A DNA stretch of 33,992 nucleotides from Xanthobacteraceae bacterium. Lineage in GTDB: Bacteria; Pseudomonadota; Alphaproteobacteria; Rhizobiales; Xanthobacteraceae. The stretch lies in the NCBI GenBank assembly GCA_030038415.1, contig JASHOX010000251.1, positions 1-33,992 on the forward strand, given 5' to 3'. The notes under the pieces are model-generated. The model saw only the letters and a list, made by a program, of their open reading frames with translations, was not told the origin of the DNA and searched no databases. A program made the position numbers and the translations under genes. Of the stretch, positions 1-9,119 are shown in pieces. The first letter of the stretch is position 1; each line of letters starts with the position of its first letter.

Positions 1-254
1 CGCCCATCCCTCACTAGTACCGGCCCAGGAAGCGCGTGAACTGGAGCTGAGCGGTGGCGTTCGGTCGCTGCCGCAAGTGCCGTGGTGGAACGCCGGCAGG
101 CGAGCGCGCCCGAGAGCGGAAGGGCGGCGCAAGCCGCCTTACCGTGGCGCGCCCTGTGCGCCGCTTGCGCACGGGTCATGAAACACTGCGACTGCCGCCG
201 TTCCGCTTCCCTTATTTGCCGGAAGCGAGTCGAAAAGAATTAGCAAAAAGACTT

Positions 255-336
255 CGTCATTGCGAGCGGAGCGAAGCAATCCAGTCTTGAGGTTCCGCTC
301 TGGATTGCTTCGTCGCTGTCGCTCCTCGCAATGACG
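255..336. repeat. Long palindromic intergenic repeat
   Basis: The left arm (255-284, starting CGTCATTGCGAGCGGAGCG) is nearly the reverse complement of the right arm (300-336, ending CTCGCAATGACG), with about 15 bases between. This is the imperfect palindrome commonly scattered between genes of Bradyrhizobium-like genomes. The rest of 1-407 shows no convincing gene; the short open frames there are the repeat read in translation. Confidence 0.8.
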
Positions 337-407
337 GCGTGAACGTGGGCTGTTTGACATCGAGGGCTGCGAACTCGCGCAAAATCGCGGCGCGGGAACG
401 GGGCGCT

Positions 408-713
408 TTACTGCTCGAGCTGTACCGTGTGGCGCACTGCTTCTCTGATGCGCAGCGCCAGGCGGCCTTTGAGCGTCGCTCGATAATTGCCGTTGCCGAA
501 GCTGCGCACCATGCCGCGGGCTTGCAGCCGACGCGCTTGGTCCGGGCTCAACCCGTTCGGACGCAGCCCGGATGCGACTTCGATCAACGCGTAAAGATCG
601 CCGCGCTTTAAGTCTTTGCGCATCCAGGCTTGCGCATCAAAGGTCAGCAATTTGACGATGATGGCCGAAATGACCAAAGCGCACATCACCAACGCATACT
701 CAGCCCCGCTCAT
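408..713 (-). CDS. Small membrane-anchored protein with a possible winged-helix tail
   Basis: This encodes 101 aa with one predicted N-terminal membrane segment (about residues 6-25). A basic soluble part follows whose pattern (residues ~38-90: LYALIEVASG, then LSPDQARRLQARGMV, then a GNGNYRATLKG turn) resembles a small winged-helix fold. I do not recognise the family. The start ATG at 713 has only a weak purine-rich stretch upstream. The gene is divergent from the CocE-like hydrolase that follows. Coding is likely because the hydrophobic-then-amphipathic layout is protein-like, but function is unknown. Confidence 0.5.
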   Translation of the reverse strand: MSGAEYALVMCALVISAIIVKLLTFDAQAWMRKDLKRGDLYALIEVASGLRPNGLSPDQARRLQARGMVRSFGNGNYRATLKGRLALRIREAVRHTVQLEQ

Positions 714-904
714 GGACGCACCCCACCCACCGACTATGCGATGTTACTTAGAAGGCCAAATCCGCTGCAAGCACGCAGTTCAATTTTGAACACGCGCTTG
801 AGTTGTTCTTCGGCGCGCCGGCAAAAGCGAAGGATGTAAAGGCGCTCGCGTTGCTCGTTCCGCACCTTTTTCCTATGGTTCGATTCCGTTGGGGAGGGAA
901 GGTA

Positions 905-2551
905 ATGGCGAATGCTGCACTGCCGAAACCGCGCGAAGTGAAAATCCGCGTGCATGACGGCGTCGAGATCGCGGTCGCGCTCTACATGCCGGAAGGCAAC
1001 GGGCCGTTTCCGGTGCTGCTGGCGCCGTCGCCATACCGCTACGATAACAATTCGCTGCCGGCTGGCCCGCAATTTCTCTGGCGCGAGACCGGTCCGATCG
1101 AGCTCTATGTCGAGCGCGGCTATGTCTATGCGCACATGGACATTCGCGGTTGCGGCAAATCCGGCGGCGAATTCCGCCTGCTCGATCGCAACGAGCAGAA
1201 GGACCTTTACGACGTCATCGAATGGCTCGGCCATCAGAAATGGTCGAGCGGCAAGGTCGGCGGCATCGGCCAGTCCTATTTCTGCATGTCGCAATGGTGG
1301 ATGGCGATCCAGAAGCCGCCGTCGCTCGCCTGCATCTGCGCCTTCGACGGGCTCAACGATCCCTACCGCGCCTCGGTCTATCAGGGCGGCATGCTCGGCG
1401 ATTTCTTCGGCGCCTATTGGTGGAACCAGAACCGCATCATCAACCGTCATCCGGCCAACGGCGAATTTCCGCGCGAGCAGCCCTACGATCTGAATTTGCG
1501 CATCCAGGAGCATCCGACCTACGACGATTTCTGGCGCGAGCGAGCCGCCGCCGAGCATCTGGATCGGATCGAGGTGCCGCTTTATTCGGTCGGCGTCTGG
1601 GGCAAGGTCGATCTGCACACCCGCGGCAATATCGACGGCTTCCGCCGCGCGCGCGGCCCGAAGAAGCTGAAGATGATCGGGCCGGTCAACGCCTTCGTCG
1701 CCAATCGCGAGTTCAACAGCCGCGAATTGCACGAAACCATGCTGCTGCCGTTCTACGATCATTATCTCAAGGGCGAGCAGACCGAATATCTGCAGCGCCC
1801 GGCGATCGAATATTTCGTGCGCGGCGCCGACGCGATACGCACGGCGGAGACCTGGCCGCCGGCCGGCGTGCGCTATGTCACCTGGCATTTGAGCGGGATG
1901 AAATCCGGCAGCGTCATTTCGCTCAACGACGGCGCACTCACCCGCGACAAGGCAACGGGCGAGGACAAGACGTCCTACACCTATCCCAATCCGGGCTGGA
2001 TGATGGGCGTGATCGGCTTCGGCCCGAACAATGCGCCCGATCCGGCGCGGCGGGTGCTGACCTTTACCACCGCACCGCTGGAACGAGACCTCGAAATCGC
2101 CGGGCCGATTAAGCTCACGCTCTACGCCTCGTCGACGCGCAACGACATGGATTTCTTCGTCAAGCTCTCCGAGCAGATGCCGCAATCGGCCGAGGATCGC
2201 GCCAAGACGCTCAATCCGGCGTCATACTGGATCACCAAAGGCTGGCTGCGCGCCTCGCATCGCGCGCTCGATCCGCAAAAGTCGAGCGAGATGGAGCCCT
2301 ATCACAGCCACACCGATCCGCAGCCGATCGAGCCCGGGAAAATCTATCGCTTCGACATTAGCATCGAGCCGATGGCGCACCGCTTCAAGAAAGGCAATCG
2401 CATGCGGCTGGAAATCGTCAACGGCGACTCGGTGGTCACCGACGTGCTGTGGACGCATTATTACATACCGAGCAAGATCGGCACCGATACGATCTATCAC
2501 TCGGCGGAACAGCCTTCCGCGCTCATCCTGCCGGTGATGGAGGGCGCCTGA
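905..2551 (+). CDS. CocE/NonD-family alpha/beta hydrolase, catalytic His apparently missing
   Basis: This encodes 548 aa, the usual size for the CocE / X-Pro dipeptidyl-peptidase (S15) family of serine esterases and acylases. The N-terminal alpha/beta-hydrolase domain carries the nucleophile elbow GQSYF (Ser124), an oxyanion/loop segment MDIRGCGKSGG, and a probable acid, Asp236, in KVDLHTRG. The C-terminal half (from about residue 330) is the jelly-roll X-Pro C-terminal domain ending in KIYRFDISIEP and HRFKKGNRMRLEI. The ATG at 905 is preferred over in-frame starts at 803 and 875 because GGGGAGGGAAGG precedes it. Oddity: where the family has GPWxH, this protein reads G259-P-V-N-A263, so the catalytic His seems replaced by Ala. 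It could be inactive or use another His. The fold assignment is firm; activity and substrate are unknown. Confidence 0.88.
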   Translation: MANAALPKPREVKIRVHDGVEIAVALYMPEGNGPFPVLLAPSPYRYDNNSLPAGPQFLWRETGPIELYVERGYVYAHMDIRGCGKSGGEFRLLDRNEQKDLYDVIEWLGHQKWSSGKVGGIGQSYFCMSQWWMAIQKPPSLACICAFDGLNDPYRASVYQGGMLGDFFGAYWWNQNRIINRHPANGEFPREQPYDLNLRIQEHPTYDDFWRERAAAEHLDRIEVPLYSVGVWGKVDLHTRGNIDGFRRARGPKKLKMIGPVNAFVANREFNSRELHETMLLPFYDHYLKGEQTEYLQRPAIEYFVRGADAIRTAETWPPAGVRYVTWHLSGMKSGSVISLNDGALTRDKATGEDKTSYTYPNPGWMMGVIGFGPNNAPDPARRVLTFTTAPLERDLEIAGPIKLTLYASSTRNDMDFFVKLSEQMPQSAEDRAKTLNPASYWITKGWLRASHRALDPQKSSEMEPYHSHTDPQPIEPGKIYRFDISIEPMAHRFKKGNRMRLEIVNGDSVVTDVLWTHYYIPSKIGTDTIYHSAEQPSALILPVMEGA

Positions 2552-2740
2552 GCGTCCCGGCTTCTCATCTGCGCGGAAATGCCGCCGCGCTGCGGACTGC
2601 GGCGGTCGATGAGTTGTCGGGAACGAGCGCCAATTTGTGCTATGCTCACGGCGACGGCTGCTGCCTTGCGCCGCACCGTCAAAAGCTTTTGACGTCCGGC
2701 CAACGGACGCGAGGCAAACAGTATCTCGGGGAGAAACGCG

Positions 2741-4060
2741 ATGTCAGCGAGCACGGATTCGAACGGCCGCGACTCAAGGCCGATCAGTTGGGGAGTGACC
2801 GCCACCGTCTTCTTCGTCGGTAGCGTGCTGTTGTGGGCCGACCGCACCAATTTCAGCGTCGCCGCCGCGGCCTGGGCCAAGGAATACGGTTGGACGCCGT
2901 CGACCATCGGCATGATGCTCAGCGCGTTTTCGCTGGGCTATCTGATCCTGCAGCCGGTCGGCGGCTGGATTGCCGACAAGTTCGGCCCGCGGCGCACGCT
3001 CGCCGCTTCGATGGCCGGCTGGTCGGTGTGGGTGCTGCTGACGCCGGTTGCGCCGACAGTGCTGTGGCTCACCGCCATTTGGCGCGTGCTCCTTGGCGCG
3101 TTCGAAGGACCTTATATCCCGGCGAGCGTCGCCGCGGTGGCGCGAGCCATCCCTTCGATCGCCAAACGCGGCCGGTTCTCCGCCTTCGTGCAGTCCGGTG
3201 CGCAGCTCGGCCCGGCGGCGGGTGTTTTCTTCGCTGGCGTGATTTTGAGCACGACCGGCTCGCCGACCTATATTTTCGTGATCTTTGGCCTGCTCGGACT
3301 GGTTGGCGCCGCGGCTTGGTGGAGCTATGCACGCAATTTTACCGATCCGCTGCCGACGGCCGCGCACGCCGAGACCGTGGAGGCGAAACAGCGGGCGGCA
3401 CAAGCGCCCATACAGAACCGTTTGTTGCTAACCACGCCGGCGCTGTGGCCGTTCTATATCGGCTATTTTGCCCTGCCATACTGCCAGTATCTGTTCCTCA
3501 CGTGGCTGCCGCAATATCTCAGCCACTACCGGCACATCCCGCTGGTGCAAGCGAGCGCGCTGTCGGCGCTGCCGTTCATAGTTGCGTTCCTGGCGGCGAA
3601 TTTCGCCGGCTGGGCGATGGACTGGCTCGCCGCGGCGGGCTGGACCAACGGCGGTTTTCACCGCAAATTATTCGTCGGGCTCGGCTCGGTGGTCTATGCC
3701 GCCTGCACGCTGATCGCGGCGACGACGGACTCCAATACGGTTGCGGTGACCATGATCATCATCGCCAATGCCGGCCTGTCGTTCTACGTCGTGCCGTTCT
3801 GGACGACCTGCACCGATATCGCGCCGAACCAGACCGGCACGCTTGGCGGCTTGATGAACTTCTTCGGCATCATCGGCGCGACGCTGTCGCCCTATGGGAC
3901 TGGCGTCATCGCGCAGGCGACCGGCGCTTTCGTCGCGCCGCTGGTGCTTGCCGTCTGCATCATGCTGACGGCGGCCGCGACCATGATCCTGTTCTTCCGT
4001 TACCGGCCGCTGAGCGAAATGGTTTCGGAGACGCCGCGCGAGGCGAAACTGGCCGCGTAG
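2741..4060 (+). CDS. MFS transporter, ACS-like (anion:cation symporter) type
   Basis: This encodes 439 aa with about twelve hydrophobic segments in two six-helix halves split by a hydrophilic loop near residues 195-230. The MFS signature GGWIADKFGPRR lies between helices 2 and 3. ADRTNFSVA in helix 1 is typical of the phthalate/glucarate/hexuronate ACS group. The start at 2741 follows a GGGAG site about 9 bases upstream. It lies 189 bp after the CocE-like hydrolase on the same strand, so it may import that enzyme's substrate or the acid it releases; this is inference. Substrate cannot be read from the sequence. Confidence 0.9.
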   Translation: MSASTDSNGRDSRPISWGVTATVFFVGSVLLWADRTNFSVAAAAWAKEYGWTPSTIGMMLSAFSLGYLILQPVGGWIADKFGPRRTLAASMAGWSVWVLLTPVAPTVLWLTAIWRVLLGAFEGPYIPASVAAVARAIPSIAKRGRFSAFVQSGAQLGPAAGVFFAGVILSTTGSPTYIFVIFGLLGLVGAAAWWSYARNFTDPLPTAAHAETVEAKQRAAQAPIQNRLLLTTPALWPFYIGYFALPYCQYLFLTWLPQYLSHYRHIPLVQASALSALPFIVAFLAANFAGWAMDWLAAAGWTNGGFHRKLFVGLGSVVYAACTLIAATTDSNTVAVTMIIIANAGLSFYVVPFWTTCTDIAPNQTGTLGGLMNFFGIIGATLSPYGTGVIAQATGAFVAPLVLAVCIMLTAAATMILFFRYRPLSEMVSETPREAKLAA

Positions 4061-4080
4061 AACCTTTGGCTCAAAAATCT

Positions 4081-4102
4081 GCCCCGGATCGTAATCCGGG
4101 GC
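4081..4102 (-). terminator. Hairpin between convergent MFS and Flp pilin genes
   Basis: A perfect 9-bp stem (GCCCCGGAT / ATCCGGGGC) closes a 4-base CGTA loop. On the minus strand it is followed by AGATTTTTG, a short T-run, so it best terminates the pilin gene, and it could also stop transcription leaving the MFS gene. Confidence 0.7.
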
Positions 4103-4115
4103 GGACAGCCATCGC

Positions 4116-4277
4116 TCAAAGCGCGTTTTGCAGGATGGTGAAGATCGCCACCAGCTTGGTGCCGACGTCCTTGACGCCGGGAATGATGGCGACGGAGATT
4201 CCCGAGGTGATGAGTCCGTATTCAATGGCCGCTGCGCCGGACTCGTCTTTCACGAAACGCTTCAGGTGATTCAACAT
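4116..4277 (-). CDS. Flp/Fap-type (type IVb) pilin, solitary
   Basis: This is a 53-aa pilin precursor. A short basic leader (MLNHLKRFVKDESG) ends at the prepilin peptidase Gly14, followed by AAAIEYGLI, the conserved Flp start with Glu at position +5, and then one hydrophobic helix. The start at 4277 has GGGAAGAGG upstream on the minus strand; longer in-frame extensions upstream lack pilin character. The helix contains a proline (IIPGV) and lacks the AAGI run of typical Flp proteins, so it may be a minor or degenerate pilin. No tad/cpa assembly genes are nearby. Confidence 0.85.
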   Translation of the reverse strand: MLNHLKRFVKDESGAAAIEYGLITSGISVAIIPGVKDVGTKLVAIFTILQNAL

Positions 4278-4493
4278 TGGGTGCCTCTTCCCATAAGTTG
4301 TTTGAGGCGCAATCATGTAGCAGGGCGGGCAGGGTAAATGAATCGAGATCGCTGTTAACAATGAACCGGTAAATGGGCGTCGAAACGCCCGTGGAATCGA
4401 GATTTTCTCGCAGCCGATCGAATTGACCGCAGCGTTTCCTCCTATAACCTTAATGCCGGCGCCGCCGCGATCGGCGCGCTTTGGGAGAAATTC

Positions 4494-5600
4494 ATGAAAC
4501 TCGGCTTTTTCATCATGCCGGTTCATCCGCCGGCGCGGCCTTATGCCGAGACGCTGAAGGAAGACCGCGAGGCTTTCATCCTCGCCGACCGGCTCCGCTA
4601 CAGCGAAGGCTATTGCGGCGAGCACCTGACCGACCTCGCCGAGAACGTTCCGTCGAGCCTGACCTTCTGCGCTTCGCTCGCCGGCTTTACGTCGCGCATC
4701 AAGCTCGGCACGGCGGTCGCCAACCTGCCGTTCAGTCATCCGGTGCTGCTCGCGACGCAGGCGGCGTTGGTCGATAACCTGCTCGAAGGCCGTTTCCTGT
4801 TCGGCATCGGCGCCGGCGTTTTGCCCTCGGACGCCGAAGCGCTCGAACTCCTCGACGCCGACCGCGGTGCCATGTTCGCCGAGGCGATCGACCATATCCT
4901 GGCGTTGTGGGCCAGCGCGCCGCCCTACAATCTCACTGGCAAGTATTGGAACATTTCCACGATGAGGACGGCATGGCCCGAGATCGGGCTGGGCGGCATC
5001 GTCAAGCCATTTCAGAAACCGCATCCGCCGATCCTCGGCACGTCGAGCGATCCGAACTCGAAAGGCTTGATCGCGCTCGGCCGCCGCGGCTGGTGGCCGA
5101 TCTCGTCGCATTTCCTGCACGCCAGCCACCTGCCGAGCCAATGGCGCAATTACGCCCAAGGCTGTGGCGAAGGCGGCCACCAGGCCGACCGCGCCAATTG
5201 GCGCGTCGCGCGCTCGATCTTCGTCGCCGATGACGACAAGACCGCGCGCGCCTATGGCGGCGGCGATGCCAAAAGCCCTTATCGTTTTTACATGAGCCAG
5301 CTCACCGCCAAGCTCCGCCGTGGCAAGAAGCTCGGTTGCTTTAAGTTGCGGCCGGAGATGACTGATGACGACGTCACGTTCGACTATATCTTCGACAATC
5401 TAATCATTTGCGGCGGCGTCAACCGTGTCGTCGACGGCATTTTGGCGCTGCACGAGAAAATCGGCGATTTTGGCACGCTGCTCTATTGCGGCATGGATTG
5501 GGCCGATCCGGCGCTGGCGAAGAGATCCATGGAACTGATGGCCGAGAAAGTAATGCCCGCGGTCAATGCCGCAATCGGTGCGCGCGCGGCAGCGGAATAG
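4494..5600 (+). CDS. LLM-class flavin-dependent oxidoreductase (first)
   Basis: This encodes 368 aa of the bacterial luciferase-like monooxygenase family, a TIM barrel using reduced FMN or F420. Visible marks are the N-terminal strand MKLGFFIMP, EHLTD near residue 43, the HPVLLATQAALVDNLLEGRF segment, FGIGAG at about 103-108, and the family's KPHPPI stretch. The start has GGGAGA about 7 bases upstream. A related but distinct LLM gene lies at 7766-8962. LLM enzymes oxidise small organic molecules or cleave C-N, C-S or C-C bonds; substrate and cofactor cannot be decided here. Confidence 0.88.
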   Translation: MKLGFFIMPVHPPARPYAETLKEDREAFILADRLRYSEGYCGEHLTDLAENVPSSLTFCASLAGFTSRIKLGTAVANLPFSHPVLLATQAALVDNLLEGRFLFGIGAGVLPSDAEALELLDADRGAMFAEAIDHILALWASAPPYNLTGKYWNISTMRTAWPEIGLGGIVKPFQKPHPPILGTSSDPNSKGLIALGRRGWWPISSHFLHASHLPSQWRNYAQGCGEGGHQADRANWRVARSIFVADDDKTARAYGGGDAKSPYRFYMSQLTAKLRRGKKLGCFKLRPEMTDDDVTFDYIFDNLIICGGVNRVVDGILALHEKIGDFGTLLYCGMDWADPALAKRSMELMAEKVMPAVNAAIGARAAAE

Positions 5601-5652
5601 CACTCGGGCGTAAACGCTCCCATATACGGCTTCTGAATACATCGGAGCCGTC

Positions 5653-5964
5653 ATGCCGCAGCCGCTGATCGTTTCCATTCCGCATCGCCTCGGTAAGGAG
5701 GAAGCGGTGCGCCGCCTCAAATCCGGCCTCGGCAACGTGCGAACGAGCTATGGCCATCTCTTCAACGTTCAGGAGGAAAGCTGGACCGGAGACCATTTGC
5801 AGTTCCGCGTCAGCGCGCTCGGACAGACCGTGAGCGGTACGCTTGACGTGCTGGAACAGCAGGTGAACCTGGTGGTCTATCTGCCCTGGTTGTTGGCGAA
5901 GCTCGCCAATGCCATTCAGCCGCTGGTGCGTAAGGAAGGCACTTTGCTTCTTGAGAAGAAGTAA
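5653..5964 (+). CDS. Polyhydroxyalkanoic acid system family protein
   Basis: This encodes 103 aa matching the small PHA granule-region family: the opening PLIVSIPHRLGKEEAVRRLK, a central DHLQFRVSALGQTVSGTLDV and a C-terminal LPWLLAKLA segment are characteristic. Known members are linked to polyhydroxyalkanoate granules by gene neighbourhood; their biochemical role is unclear. Here no PHA synthase or phasin gene lies nearby. A CGGAG site precedes the ATG. The stop lies only 4 bases from the stop of the convergent hydrolase. Confidence 0.75.
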   Translation: MPQPLIVSIPHRLGKEEAVRRLKSGLGNVRTSYGHLFNVQEESWTGDHLQFRVSALGQTVSGTLDVLEQQVNLVVYLPWLLAKLANAIQPLVRKEGTLLLEKK

Positions 5965-5968
5965 GGCG

Positions 5969-6811
5969 TTACAGCCTCTCGGCCAAAAATCTCAGCAGCC
6001 GCGGCGCGACGAAGCCGGTGAGACTGCCCGGCTCGTCGATCGGATCGTTCATCCAGTAATGTGGCGCGCCCGCCACAATGCACGGCCGCACGAAGAAGCC
6101 CGCTTGTTTGAGTGCGAGCTGGAACGGATCGGTCTGCAGCTTGCGGTCGACCAGATCGTCCTCGGTGCCGGTGACCAGAAGGACGCCGATGCCGTTGTTG
6201 GCGAGCGTGGCATAGCTGATCGGCGACGCATCGAAATACAGTTGCCGGTTTTCCATCGGCGAAGCGCCCATGAATTTCTGAAAATTATTGTCGCGGCCGC
6301 CTTGCACCTGATAATTGGTCCACATCGCCACCGCGTCGTAAATGCCATAGACGCCGACCAGCGCCTTGACGCTTGCATCGATGGAAGCGAACGGATCCCG
6401 CGGATAGCCGCCGGCGAATTTCTTGCCGCCGAGCGCTGCTAGCGCCGCGAGGTGCGCGCCGGCCGAGGCGCCGAGCAGCCCGATGCGCGCCGGATCGATG
6501 CCGAAGGCGCCGGCCTTGCCGCGAATAAATTGCACGCCGGCGAGCACGTCCTGCACCGCTTCCGGGAATGTCTTGGTCTTGGTCGCCAGCCGATAGCTGA
6601 TGGCGAATACCGCGATGCCGCGCGCGGCGAGATACGGTCCCCAATATTGATAAGCGCCGCGTACACCGGCGACCCAGCCGCCGCCATGCACGGCGACCAA
6701 GGCCGGCGCCGCCTTGGCTCCCTTGGGCAGGTAGAGATCGCCCTGGAGTTCGACGCCGTCATGATTGGCATAGGCGACGCCGTTCTGGATGGTGAGGTTG
6801 TCGTCCGTCAT
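5969..6811 (-). CDS. Alpha/beta hydrolase, hormone-sensitive-lipase-like esterase
   Basis: This encodes 280 aa. The oxyanion-hole motif HGGGW is at residues 42-46, the nucleophile elbow GASAG has Ser116, the likely acid is Asp218/219 in GTEDDLVD, and the likely base is His251 in GAPHYW. This triad spacing is normal for BD-FAE/HSL-like carboxylesterases. The ATG at 6811 is chosen over an in-frame start 22 codons upstream because AGGAGG lies 8-10 bases before it. No signal peptide is seen, so it is probably cytoplasmic. It is divergent from the next hydrolase across about 130 bp. Substrate is unknown. Confidence 0.88.
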   Translation of the reverse strand: MTDDNLTIQNGVAYANHDGVELQGDLYLPKGAKAAPALVAVHGGGWVAGVRGAYQYWGPYLAARGIAVFAISYRLATKTKTFPEAVQDVLAGVQFIRGKAGAFGIDPARIGLLGASAGAHLAALAALGGKKFAGGYPRDPFASIDASVKALVGVYGIYDAVAMWTNYQVQGGRDNNFQKFMGASPMENRQLYFDASPISYATLANNGIGVLLVTGTEDDLVDRKLQTDPFQLALKQAGFFVRPCIVAGAPHYWMNDPIDEPGSLTGFVAPRLLRFLAERL

Positions 6812-6941
6812 TTTCTCGCCTCCTGCCTTGAGCCGCATGCAATGGCAAACGCCGGGAGCCGTGGTAGAACAACACAACGGGCTTTTGAAGGGCCCGGGGT
6901 GCCATGATGCTCATCATGCGCGAAGGAAAAAGGGACGGGGA

Positions 6942-7736
6942 ATGCTCCAACCGGCACAAAGCGCGGCGGGGTCGCTTGTGGTCGAAGGCACGCGCATCGA
7001 CATGATCGAGTGCGGTGCGGGACGGCCGCTGCTTTTCCTGCATGCCGAGAACGGCATCGAGCCCGCGGCGGCTGCGATTGAGGAACTTGCCAAGGCCGCG
7101 CATGTGTTCGCGCCGACGCATCCCGGCTTTGGCCGCTCCGAGCTGCCTGCGGGCATGCGCAGCGTCGACGACCTGTCTTATTTCTATCTCGATCTCCTCG
7201 ACCAGCTCGACCTGCGCGACATCACCGTGGTCGGCGTGTCGCTTGGCGCCTGGATCGCCGCCGAGATCGCGGTGAAATCGACCGCGCGCATGGCGCGCCT
7301 GGTCATGGCCAATGCCGTCGGCATCAAGGTCGGCGATCGCGAGAGCCGCGACATCGCCGATATTTTTGCGCTCACCGACCAGGAATATCTCGAACTCACT
7401 TATTGCGATCCGAGCGTCGGGCAGCGCGACTACAAGGCGCTGCCGGACGCCGAGGTGCTCGCCGCCGCCCGCGCTCGCGAGGCGACGGCGCGCTTTGCCT
7501 GGAACCCTTATTTCCACGATCCGCGGCTGAAAAGCCGGCTGCACCGCATCCGCATCCCGACTTTATTCTTGTGGGGCAGTCACGACCGCATGCTCAGCGA
7601 GGCTTACGGCCGCGCTTATTGTGCGATTGTTCCCGGCGCGCGTTTTGAGGTGATCGATCGCGCCGGGCATTTTCCGCATCAGGAGCAGCCGAAGGTTTTC
7701 GCCGAGCGCGTTCTGGCCTTCGCTGGAAACAAGTGA
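6942..7736 (+). CDS. Alpha/beta-fold hydrolase
   Basis: This encodes 264 aa with the fold's usual landmarks: HAENG loop (34-38), HPGFGRS (60-66), nucleophile elbow GVSLG with Ser100, acid Asp215 in WGSHDRM, and base His243 in AGHFPHQEQP. The size and the AGHFPHQE ending fit the C-C bond hydrolase, haloalkane dehalogenase and lactonase branch. The ATG at 6942 follows GGGACGGGGA; the open frame extends further upstream without protein-like character. It lies 29 bp before an LLM oxidoreductase on the same strand, so the two probably share a transcript and perhaps a substrate: oxidise, then hydrolyse (inference). Confidence 0.87.
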   Translation: MLQPAQSAAGSLVVEGTRIDMIECGAGRPLLFLHAENGIEPAAAAIEELAKAAHVFAPTHPGFGRSELPAGMRSVDDLSYFYLDLLDQLDLRDITVVGVSLGAWIAAEIAVKSTARMARLVMANAVGIKVGDRESRDIADIFALTDQEYLELTYCDPSVGQRDYKALPDAEVLAAARAREATARFAWNPYFHDPRLKSRLHRIRIPTLFLWGSHDRMLSEAYGRAYCAIVPGARFEVIDRAGHFPHQEQPKVFAERVLAFAGNK

Positions 7737-7765
7737 CAGTATTCGGGTGATGGGAGTTTGAGCGC

Positions 7766-8962
7766 ATGAGAGTCTATCAGTTCACCGAGCAGGCTTATTT
7801 CCCGACCTGGAACGACCATTCCGGGTCGCTGCGCGTCATTCTGCCGAACCGCAAGTGCGATCCACACGTCGCCGCCGATCTGTTTCACCGTTATTACGAT
7901 GAGTATCAGCTCTGCGACGAGATCGGTCTCGACATCATGCTCAACGAGCATCATCAGACCGCAACCTGTATGTCGTCGACGGTGGTGGTCGGCCTGGCGG
8001 TGCTGGCGCGCGCCACCAAGAAGGCGCGGCTTCTGGTGCTCGGCTATCCGATCGGGCATCGGCCGGATCCGTTGCGCGTCGCCGAGGAGCTCTCGACCAT
8101 CGACGTGATCTCGCGCGGCCGCCTCGACATGGGCTTCATCAAAGGCATCCCGTACGAAATTCCGGCGTCGAACCGCAATCCGACCGAATTGATGGACCGT
8201 TTCTGGGAGGCGCACGATTTCATCATCAAGGCGATGACCACGCACGACGGCACGTTCAACTGGGAAGGTGAGTTCTTTCATTATCGGCAGGTAAACGTCT
8301 GGCCGCGGGTGTGGCAGGAGCCGCATCCGCCGATCTGGTCGACCACCGGCTCGTCGTCGCAGGCGCGCGTGCTCGGCGAGCGCGGCTATGTCATGGCGAC
8401 GCTCGGCACCGGTTTCGGCACGCGCAAGCTGTACGACGCCTACCGCAAGGGCTATGTCGCGAAATTCGGACACGCGCCCGGCGCCGACCGCTTCGCCTAT
8501 CTTGGCCTGGTCGCGGTTGCGCATGACAAAGAGGAAGCACGTAAGCGCGGCGATCTGATCGCCGGTTACTTGCGCACCAGCGCCATCGTGCACGTGCCGT
8601 TCCGCAATCCGCCGGGTTACGTGTCGCCCGAGGATAATGCGCGCATGCTGCGCGGCGAGACGCCGCCGCGCGGCTTCACCAAGGATGGCCGCGCCATCAA
8701 TATTCACGCCACCAGCGTTGACGATTTGATCGATGCCGGCGTTTTGTTCTGCGGCACGCCCGACGAGGTCTACCAGCAGATCATCGCGTTCTGCGACCAC
8801 TGCGGCGGCATGGGCAACCTTCTGATGATGGGCCAGGCCGGTTTCCTCACCCACGAGCAGACCGTCGACAATCTCACGCTGTTCTCGCGCGAGGTTTTGC
8901 CGCGGCTGAAGGCCTATCAGCAGCCTGATGCCGAAGCCGCCGCCAAGGCGGTCGCGGCGTAA
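7766..8962 (+). CDS. LLM-class flavin-dependent oxidoreductase (second)
   Basis: This encodes 398 aa of the luciferase-like monooxygenase fold. Landmarks are the N-terminal MRVYQFTEQ strand, LNEHHQT (a segment conserved in the FMN-linked alkanal monooxygenase-like group), RVAEELSTIDVISRGRLDMG after about residue 110, and the EPHPPIW stretch. The C-terminal domain ends in an Ala-rich tail. It differs clearly from the LLM protein at 4494, so this is not a recent duplication. GGGAG stands about 12 bases before the ATG. It probably forms an operon with the preceding hydrolase. Confidence 0.88.
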   Translation: MRVYQFTEQAYFPTWNDHSGSLRVILPNRKCDPHVAADLFHRYYDEYQLCDEIGLDIMLNEHHQTATCMSSTVVVGLAVLARATKKARLLVLGYPIGHRPDPLRVAEELSTIDVISRGRLDMGFIKGIPYEIPASNRNPTELMDRFWEAHDFIIKAMTTHDGTFNWEGEFFHYRQVNVWPRVWQEPHPPIWSTTGSSSQARVLGERGYVMATLGTGFGTRKLYDAYRKGYVAKFGHAPGADRFAYLGLVAVAHDKEEARKRGDLIAGYLRTSAIVHVPFRNPPGYVSPEDNARMLRGETPPRGFTKDGRAINIHATSVDDLIDAGVLFCGTPDEVYQQIIAFCDHCGGMGNLLMMGQAGFLTHEQTVDNLTLFSREVLPRLKAYQQPDAEAAAKAVAA

Positions 8963-9119
8963 ATAACGCGCTACTTCGGTATGCTGGTTTGGCCGCAGGC
9001 TGGGCCTTAAGCCGTGCGGGTGTGGTTGTTCAAAAATTGGAACAAATCTTGATTTTGGGACGGAGACGGTTCATTTATCGCCGGGGCCGACGGATGCCGG
9101 TACAAAGTGGGACCGATCG

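Noticed and set aside
139..360. Short minus-strand ORF at the left edge
   Set aside because: Its sequence is mainly the translated palindromic repeat, which yields similar false ORFs in many genomes.
734..2185. Long minus-strand open frame of 483 codons
   Set aside because: It lies wholly opposite the CocE-like hydrolase, has an Arg/Ala/His-rich composition typical of antisense GC-rich frames, and lacks a ribosome site or motif.
4278..5180. N-terminal extension of the Flp pilin open frame
   Set aside because: The frame continues upstream through the antisense of the LLM gene, but the pilin leader with its ribosome site starts at 4277.
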